Assembly: GCA_937874315.1 (NCBI GenBank)
Contig: CALNAE010000298.1
Span: 1 to 22,048 of the forward strand
Source: an uncultured Bifidobacterium sp.
GTDB taxonomy: Bacteria > Actinomycetota > Actinomycetes > Actinomycetales > Bifidobacteriaceae
Direction: 5' to 3'
Length of the DNA: 22,048 bases
The translations under genes and the position numbers were made by a program. Of this stretch, positions 17,704-22,048 are shown piece after piece. Under the pieces are notes generated by a model. That model had not been told where the DNA came from and ran no database searches. It was given only the letters and a program-made list of their open reading frames with translations. Position 1 is the stretch's first letter, and the number at the start of each line of letters is the position of its first letter.

Positions 17704-18567
17704 ATGCTGAACGTTTCGATAGTGATCCCTGCGTGGAATGAGCAGGAACGTATCGCCGATTGTCTGACCAACGCCGTGCGGCAGAGCGTGGAACCGTACG
17801 AGGTTATCGTCGTGGATAACCGGTCGACGGACGATACCGTGAAGATCGTGGAACAGTTCATCCACGACAATCCCGAGGCCCCCGTCAGGCTTCTGCACCA
17901 GGACGACGAGCAGGGACTGATACCCACCAGGAACTACGGGCTGAACAACGCCACGGGCGACATACTCGGCAGGATCGATGCCGATTGCATGTTGAAGCCC
18001 GATTGGGTCGAGATCGTCAGCGACATCTTCGGCGCCGATCCAAAGGCCATGGGAGCCACGGGACCGGTCGTATATTACGATATGCCCGGCAAGCGCATCA
18101 GTCTCAAGGGCGACGACAAGGTACGCCGCGAAACCTACCGCGCCGATGGCGATCGCGTGCTGTTGTTCGGGTCCAACATGGCCCTGCGCGCTTCGGCCTG
18201 GAAGGCGATCTGCCATGAGGTATGTCGAGATCGGGACGACGTCATGCACGAAGACGTCGACGTCTCCCTGCATCTGCTCGGCAGGAACATGAAAACCGTG
18301 TATGCCACGACGATGATCTGCGCGATCTCCGCACGCCGGATGGACACGTCTTTCATCTCCTTCCGCAACTATATGAAACGGTTCAACAACACCTTCAGAG
18401 CCCACCCCGACCACTGGCGCAATCGCAAGTCCGAGCACACCCTCTACGCGCTCTACCCCGGTCTGCGTCTGCTGTACCCGATGTATCAGAAATATCTCGA
18501 TGCGCTTGAAATCAACCCGGCCGAACGCATCTGGATCAAGGAGCAGTTGAATCTGCAGGACGCCTAG
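17704..18567 (+). CDS. Glycosyltransferase family 2 (soluble, GT-A fold)
   Basis: A 287-residue protein with no membrane segment. The start SIVIPAWNEQERI (5-17) and VVDNRSTDDT (36-45) form the nucleotide-binding half of a GT-A domain. RIDAD (90-94) holds the metal-binding DxD, GSNMALR (156-162) is the acceptor-side block and MHEDVDVS (181-188) carries the catalytic-base ED. It most likely transfers a single sugar from a nucleotide sugar to a lipid or polymer acceptor; donor and acceptor are unknown. The start at ATG 17704 gives the usual family N-terminus; a GTG at 17698 would add two residues. It is divergent from the AI-2E/GT2 pair and may be functionally linked to it, but sequence alone does not prove this. 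Confidence 0.85.
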   Translation: MLNVSIVIPAWNEQERIADCLTNAVRQSVEPYEVIVVDNRSTDDTVKIVEQFIHDNPEAPVRLLHQDDEQGLIPTRNYGLNNATGDILGRIDADCMLKPDWVEIVSDIFGADPKAMGATGPVVYYDMPGKRISLKGDDKVRRETYRADGDRVLLFGSNMALRASAWKAICHEVCRDRDDVMHEDVDVSLHLLGRNMKTVYATTMICAISARRMDTSFISFRNYMKRFNNTFRAHPDHWRNRKSEHTLYALYPGLRLLYPMYQKYLDALEINPAERIWIKEQLNLQDA

Positions 18568-18605
18568 GCCGAGTCTGGGGAACCGGAGGGTCCGAGGCAT
18601 ATCCC

Positions 18606-18645
18606 GCAACACGCGAAGCGATAATCGTCTTCCCGTGTGTGTTGC
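18606..18645. other. Imperfect stem-loop downstream of the soluble glycosyltransferase gene
   Basis: GCAACAC (18606-18612) pairs with GTGTTGC (18639-18645), and GAAG (18615-18618) pairs with CTTC (18629-18632). These are 11 paired bases with an internal bulge, 39 bases after the glycosyltransferase stop. It may terminate that transcript, although no T tract follows, or shape the region upstream of the reductase promoter. Confidence 0.4.
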
Positions 18646-18647
18646 TC

Positions 18648-18660
18648 TCGCGAACCGCGA
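18648..18660. promoter_or_regulatory. Short palindrome in the reductase promoter region (possible operator)
   Basis: TCGCG-AAC-CGCGA is a perfect 5-bp inverted repeat with a 3-base centre. It lies 10 bases before the -10-like box at 18671 and so overlaps the expected -35 area. That position would suit a repressor or activator site for the diacetyl/acetoin reductase gene. Palindromes this short also arise by chance in GC-rich DNA. Confidence 0.3.
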
Positions 18661-18670
18661 CCGACCGGAT

Positions 18671-18676
18671 TATTAT
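18671..18676 (+). promoter_or_regulatory. Candidate -10 box of the reductase gene
   Basis: TATTAT at 18671-18676 is the best AT-rich hexamer in the 142-base gap and would give a leader of about 27 bases before the ATG at 18710. The nearest TTG-starting hexamer, TTGCTC at 18642, is 23 bases away, too far for a standard -35. Confidence 0.4.
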
Positions 18677-18709
18677 GAAAATGCACTCATCCGAACAAAG
18701 GAGTCGAAT

Positions 18710-19483
18710 ATGACAGCAAAAGTAGCATTCGTGACTGGCGGCGCGCAGGGCATCGGCGAAGCGATCAGCAAGCGTCTGGCGAAGGACGGATTCGCCGTGG
18801 CAGTAGCCGATCTCAATGTGCAGACCGCGTCGAAGGTCGCGCAGGACATTGAAGACGCCGGCGGCAAGGCCATCGCCGTCGCGTTGAACGTCGCGGATCG
18901 CGAGGCGTTCTCCAAGGCCGTCGATGAGGTGGCCGACGAACTCGGCGGTTTTAATGTCATCGTGAACAACGCCGGCCTGGGACCGACCACGCCGATCGAC
19001 AGCATCACTCCCGAACTGTTCGACAAGGTCATGCATGTCAACGTGGCCGGCACCATGTGGGGCATTCAGGCCGCGGTCCGCAAATTCCACGAGCTCAAGC
19101 ACGGCGGCAAGATCATCAACGCCACCAGTCAAGCAGGCGTCGTAGGCAATCCGAACCTCATGCTGTATTCCTCCACGAAGTTCGCCATCCGCGGTTTGAC
19201 GCAGGTCGCCGCAAGGGATCTCGCCAAGGAAGGCATCACCGCGAATGCCTATGCACCGGGAATCGTCAAGACCCCGATGATGATGGACATCGCGCATCAG
19301 GTCGGCAAGAACGCCGGCAAGGACGACGAGTGGGGCATGCAGACATTCGCCAAGGACATCGCACTTGGCCGACTGTCGGAGCCTGAGGATGTGGCCGCTG
19401 CGGTCTCGTTCCTCGCCGGTCCTGATTCGAACTACATCACCGGCCAGACGATTATCGTCGATGGCGGCATGCAATTCCACTGA
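18710..19483 (+). CDS. budC: Diacetyl/acetoin reductase, (S)-acetoin-forming type (SDR family)
   Basis: A 257-residue classical short-chain dehydrogenase. It has the cofactor motif TGGAQGIG (9-16), Asp34 after the second strand (pointing to NAD(H) rather than NADP(H)), NNAG (86-89) and Asn111. The catalytic Ser140, Tyr153 and Lys157 lie in INATSQAGVVGNPNLMLYSS and TKF, and the PGIVKTPM block follows. These blocks closely match meso-2,3-butanediol dehydrogenase/diacetyl reductase (BudC/ButA), which reduces diacetyl to acetoin and acetoin to butanediol and reoxidises NADH. Substrate assignment is by family resemblance. The ATG at 18710 lies 6 bases after AAAGGAG; the frame is open upstream but without support. 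The gene stands alone, with a strong hairpin downstream. Confidence 0.87.
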   Translation: MTAKVAFVTGGAQGIGEAISKRLAKDGFAVAVADLNVQTASKVAQDIEDAGGKAIAVALNVADREAFSKAVDEVADELGGFNVIVNNAGLGPTTPIDSITPELFDKVMHVNVAGTMWGIQAAVRKFHELKHGGKIINATSQAGVVGNPNLMLYSSTKFAIRGLTQVAARDLAKEGITANAYAPGIVKTPMMMDIAHQVGKNAGKDDEWGMQTFAKDIALGRLSEPEDVAAAVSFLAGPDSNYITGQTIIVDGGMQFH

Positions 19484-19571
19484 GTTGCGAATTGAAGCGA
19501 TTGCACACGCGGTGAATTTCGATTCCATAAGGTCGTAATTCCCCCCACCAACCTTTGTGTTGTGCTTCTAT

Positions 19572-19611
19572 CGAGGAAGCCCACCGGAGACGAATCCGGT
19601 GGGCTTCCTCG
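19572..19611. terminator. Perfect 17-bp terminator hairpin after the reductase gene
   Basis: The arm at 19572-19588 (begins CGAGGAAGCCCACCGGA) is the exact reverse complement of 19595-19611, with a 6-base loop GACGAA. It lies 88 bases after the stop codon. The stem is long and GC-rich; the tail lacks an immediate T run, but the short pyrimidine stretch CTTTCCTTTT follows at 19621-19630. Confidence 0.8.
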
Positions 19612-19633
19612 TACCAGAGGCTTTCCTTTTCGA

Positions 19634-19652
19634 CACCGGAGACTTTCTGGTG
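19634..19652. other. Second, weaker hairpin sharing a motif with the terminator
   Basis: CACCGGA (19634-19640) pairs with TCTGGTG (19646-19652), including one G-T pair, around the loop GACTT. The bases CACCGGAGAC recur from the first hairpin (19583-19592). This suggests a partial duplication of the terminator. Confidence 0.4.
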
Positions 19653-19707
19653 CCGGCGGCCTTCCCAGTATCTAAGAGCAAACCCGTAAAATATGCACTC
19701 TACCTTT

Positions 19708-19713
19708 TATCAT
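19708..19713 (+). promoter_or_regulatory. Candidate -10 box for the acetyltransferase gene
   Basis: TATCAT ends exactly 7 bases before the ATG at 19721, and the seven bases between contain no ribosome site. This is the same layout as at 17691. A second AT-rich hexamer, TAAAAT, lies at 19687-19692 and could serve a leadered transcript instead. Confidence 0.4.
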
Positions 19714-19720
19714 TCTGGCT

Positions 19721-20317
19721 ATGACCATATTGACCACTGACAGGCTGATCCTGCGTCCGTGGCGCGACGACGACTGCGATGCCACAGCGCTCTTTCGATA
19801 TGCCAGCAACCCGGATGTCGGCCCGGCCGCGGCATGGCCCGCACACACCAGCCTCACGGAAAGTAGATCAATCATACGCGACGTGCTCAATGCCCGCGAA
19901 ACGTATGCGGTCGTGTTCAACAAATCGAACGCGACTTCTCGACCGGTGGCAGGCACGCCGATCGGCAGTATCGGTCTTGCCGAACTGAGCTCCACCGTGG
20001 ACCCGAGCGAGCTCGAGCGTCGCCACGCCATGGAAATCGGCTACTGGATCGGTGAACCATTCTGGGGCCAAGGGCTTATCCCCGAAGCCGCCGGCGCACT
20101 CATCCGTCACGGTTTCGAGGATCTGGGACTCACAGCCGTCTGGGGCACCCACGACATCGACAATCACAAGTCCGCACGGGTCATGGACAAGCTCGGTCTA
20201 CGCCTGATCCGCATCCATCCCCGCACCCATTTGGCGTTACTCGGCAACGTCTATCGCGATGAGGCGGTGCGCAGGATCACGAAAAAGGAGTGGACGGAGC
20301 GGACGGCAGAACGCTGA
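19721..20317 (+). CDS. GNAT N-acetyltransferase, RimJ/RimL-like
   Basis: A 198-residue GNAT protein that would move an acetyl group from acetyl-CoA to an amine. The N-terminus LTTDRLILRPWRDDDC (4-19) and the MEIGYWIGEPFWGQGLIPEA block (104-123), with the CoA-binding WGQG (115-118), are typical of the Acetyltransf_3 branch that includes ribosomal-protein acetyltransferases RimJ and RimL. N148 and S151 in the NHKSARVMDKLGL motif also fit. The actual acceptor (a ribosomal protein, another protein or a small molecule) cannot be told. No good ribosome site is seen; see the -10-like box just upstream. The gene stands alone. Confidence 0.82.
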   Translation: MTILTTDRLILRPWRDDDCDATALFRYASNPDVGPAAAWPAHTSLTESRSIIRDVLNARETYAVVFNKSNATSRPVAGTPIGSIGLAELSSTVDPSELERRHAMEIGYWIGEPFWGQGLIPEAAGALIRHGFEDLGLTAVWGTHDIDNHKSARVMDKLGLRLIRIHPRTHLALLGNVYRDEAVRRITKKEWTERTAER

Positions 20318-20360
20318 TATCCGGACGAATTCGGTTGTGGGCCATTGATCGGCGGCCTCG

Positions 20361-20391
20361 CGACTCCACGACTCCACGACTCCACGACCCA
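20361..20391. repeat. Three perfect 8-bp tandem repeats plus a partial copy
   Basis: CGACTCCA occurs at 20361-20368, 20369-20376 and 20377-20384. A degenerate copy, CGACCCA, ends the array at 20391. It lies 43 bases after the acetyltransferase stop, outside any supported gene. Confidence 0.85.
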
Positions 20392-20549
20392 TGGTCTGCT
20401 GACTCGCGATCATCGTCATCTGCGATCCATAACCCACGACGTAGGACATATCCATGAACGCGTCGCAGCAGTCCGTGGGGTCGACGACCTTGACTGTGGA
20501 ACGGGGAAATATTCAGACCGTTCCTTCCCATGCTTTTCATCCTTCGTAC

Positions 20550-20571
20550 GCAGCGCTCGCTGCATTTTATT
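20550..20571 (+). terminator. Weak intrinsic-terminator-like hairpin
   Basis: GCAGC (20550-20554) pairs with GCTGC (20559-20563) around a 4-base loop, followed by the AT-rich tail ATTTTATT. The stem is only 5 bp and lies about 230 bases after the acetyltransferase stop, so the call is tentative. Confidence 0.3.
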
Positions 20572-20687
20572 AATGCCCCGTTGTATTATCAGACCGGTTC
20601 GATATCTACTTGCACAGTATGGTATATGGAGCACGCCGACGACCGCTACGATACCGGCGATACAGTGAACGAAGTCAAAGGACAGTT

Positions 20688-22048
20688 ATGAACGCATCCA
20701 TCCCAGGAGTCAGAGACGATCAGGGTGACGAGTTCGTCGACGCCACAGGTGCTGCCGGATCGATCGACGCGGCCGACACCGACGGCGACGCTAGAGCCGT
20801 CAACGATACCGCAGTGAGCGCCGATGGGCATCGGCCCACACACGCGGAACTGGTCAGACTTGGCATCGGCTTCACGCTCAGCGCCGTGCTGTGTGCCATT
20901 CCGTGGGTGGCGTTGAGTTCGATCATTCTACCCCGCGTGTTGGAGACGATCGACGCCGCCAGCAAAGAGTCGATGCTCGGCATCATCAACGCCATCGGGT
21001 CGGTGGTCGCTCTGCTGTCCAACGTCGTTTTCGGCACCTTCTCCGACCATACGCGTTCACGGTTCGGCAAGCGCTCGCCTTGGATCGTCGCCGGCGGCAT
21101 CGTCGCGGGACTGGGCATCGGCTCGATCGCATTCACACGCTCGCAGGCCATGATCATCGTGCTGTGGTGCGTGGCGCAGGCCGGATACAACATGATGCTG
21201 GCCCCCTACGTGGCCACCATGTCCGACCGCGTTCCCGATAAGTTCCGCGGCACCATCTCCGGCTTCTATGGCGCGGGCGTCGCCGTCGGGCAGACACTCG
21301 GTTCCTTCGTCGGAGCGAAACTACTTGATCGGGGCAGCGCCGGCATCTTCGCCGGATGGATGATGGGATTGGCGGTATTCGGGCTTATCGGCATCATCGT
21401 CGTTATCATCTGGCCGCGCGAGCAGTCCACCCAGAACATAAGGACCGCGGGAACCGATGCGCGTTCCATCCTTGACAGTTTCAGGCCGCCGCACAACGCG
21501 CCGGATTTCTACTTCGCCCTCGCCGGCCGCACCCTGATGATGGGCGGCTACTGGATGATCAACACCTATCAGCTGTTCATCGCCCAGGACTATATCTTCG
21601 CGGGCGATCCTAACGCCACGACAAAGTCCGCGACGGTTATCGCCACCATGGCCGTCATCACTCTGATCGTCTCCCTGATCGCCGCGGTGGGGGCGGGACC
21701 CGTCACCGACCTCATCGGCCGACGTAAGCTGCCCGTCGCCCTAGCCAGCTGCCTGTTCGCCATAGGCTCGCTGATGCCGCTGATATTCCGCTCCCCCGCC
21801 GGCATGTTTCTGTTCGCCGGCATCGCGGGCTTCGGCTACGGCGTCTACAACGCCATCGACCAGGCGCTCAACGTCTCCGTGCTGCCCAATCCCGATGAAG
21901 CCGGCAAGGATCTGGGCATCCTAAACCTCGCGAACACCCTGTCGACCGTCATCGGAGCGCTGCTCACATCGGTTATCGTCATCATCGTGAAGGCTGCCAC
22001 GCATACCACGAGCACACCGCCGGTGGCTTACACGGTCGTGTTCATCGC
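20688..22048 (+). CDS. MFS transporter, GPH/SLC45-like sugar:cation symporter type (3' end outside window)
   Basis: 453 codons are visible without a stop; the gene runs off the right edge. Residues 1-57 form an acidic, Ala/Asp-rich soluble tail, followed by at least ten hydrophobic segments. The loop FSDHTRSRFGKRSPWI (about 120-135) is the GPH/SLC45 version of MFS motif A. DLGILNLANTLSTVIGALL near the visible end matches the second conserved block of that group. Such proteins commonly import disaccharides or glycosides with a cation; the substrate here is unknown. The ATG at 20688 lies 5 bases after AAAGGA. Glycosidase or LacI-regulator genes may follow outside the window. Confidence 0.85.
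   Translation, partial: MNASIPGVRDDQGDEFVDATGAAGSIDAADTDGDARAVNDTAVSADGHRPTHAELVRLGIGFTLSAVLCAIPWVALSSIILPRVLETIDAASKESMLGIINAIGSVVALLSNVVFGTFSDHTRSRFGKRSPWIVAGGIVAGLGIGSIAFTRSQAMIIVLWCVAQAGYNMMLAPYVATMSDRVPDKFRGTISGFYGAGVAVGQTLGSFVGAKLLDRGSAGIFAGWMMGLAVFGLIGIIVVIIWPREQSTQNIRTAGTDARSILDSFRPPHNAPDFYFALAGRTLMMGGYWMINTYQLFIAQDYIFAGDPNATTKSATVIATMAVITLIVSLIAAVGAGPVTDLIGRRKLPVALASCLFAIGSLMPLIFRSPAGMFLFAGIAGFGYGVYNAIDQALNVSVLPNPDEAGKDLGILNLANTLSTVIGALLTSVIVIIVKAATHTTSTPPVAYTVVFI

Larger units (their letters stand above)
20318..20687. other. Intergenic region upstream of the MFS transporter gene
   Basis: I see no gene in these 370 bases. The local open frames, including one of about 107 codons, have no family signature and contain the tandem repeat. 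The region holds three 8-bp repeats, a small hairpin with an AT-rich tail and the transporter ribosome site. AT-rich hexamers toward the transporter (TATTAT 20584-20589, TATGGT 20618-20623) are possible -10 boxes without good -35 partners. CGATAC occurs twice (20649-20654, 20658-20663). No LacI-type operator is clear. Confidence 0.4.

Noticed and set aside
17616..17927. A 104-codon N-terminal extension of the AI-2E permease
   Set aside because: It overlaps the divergent glycosyltransferase gene and lacks similarity to the family.
17644..18612. A 322-codon minus-strand open frame opposite the soluble glycosyltransferase
   Set aside because: It is antisense to a GT2 gene with all catalytic motifs and shows no family resemblance of its own.
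18536..19528. A 330-codon minus-strand open frame opposite the reductase gene
   Set aside because: It is antisense to a clear SDR gene with complete motifs, a typical GC-rich shadow.
20593..20605. A GGTTCGA motif resembling a tRNA T-loop
   Set aside because: No acceptor stem, anticodon arm or D-loop can be laid out around it.
20345..20668. A 107-codon plus-strand open frame before the MFS gene
   Set aside because: It includes the octamer repeats, has no ribosome site and no domain signature.

Overview
The window looks like chromosomal DNA of a high-GC Gram-positive, most probably a Bifidobacterium or close relative. Three things suggest this: high-GC codon use, GTG and TTG starts beside strong AAGGAG-type ribosome sites, and an actinobacterial gene order (dacB, tilS, hpt, ftsH, folate remnant, DUF3180) matching the Mycobacterium order as I recall it. 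I see no rRNA, tRNA, CRISPR array, insertion sequence, phage gene or replication origin. The species call rests on family recognition, not on a search.

Left part, 1-5334. A Cys-type glutathione/thioredoxin peroxidase (+, 385-867) converges on an uncharacterised beta/alpha-barrel protein with low-complexity tails (-, 934-1917). A 525-base divergent intergenic region follows, then the ABC-F translation factor EttA (+, TTG start) and an acyl-CoA thioesterase II (+, tesB). A large imperfect stem-loop lies between the last two.

Middle part, 5497-17615, all on the minus strand. Read in transcription order, it starts with an AI-2E-family permease coupled by TGATG to a membrane GT2 glycosyltransferase with the QxxRW motif. 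Next come an ABC ATPase and its ABC-2 type permease (ATGA overlap), then a tightly packed run of dacB, tilS, hpt, ftsH, a FolB/FolK-like protein and a DUF3180 membrane protein. That run links cell-wall trimming, tRNA-Ile decoding, purine salvage and membrane proteolysis. folE and folP are absent between ftsH and the FolK-like gene. The FolK-like protein keeps the fold framework but has lost the catalytic loop and most active-site residues. This is the most interesting feature of the window.

Right part, 17704-22048, all on the plus strand: a soluble GT2 glycosyltransferase, a diacetyl/acetoin reductase of the SDR family followed by a strong hairpin, a RimJ/RimL-type GNAT acetyltransferase, and an MFS transporter of the GPH/SLC45-like type that runs off the right edge.

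Three genes (AI-2E permease, soluble glycosyltransferase, GNAT) have a -10-like hexamer ending 7-8 bases before the start codon and no clear ribosome site, so they may be transcribed leaderless. Most of the window is ordinary core genome. I found no convincing new multi-gene system, but the degenerate folate enzyme kept in a translationally coupled operon deserves a second look.
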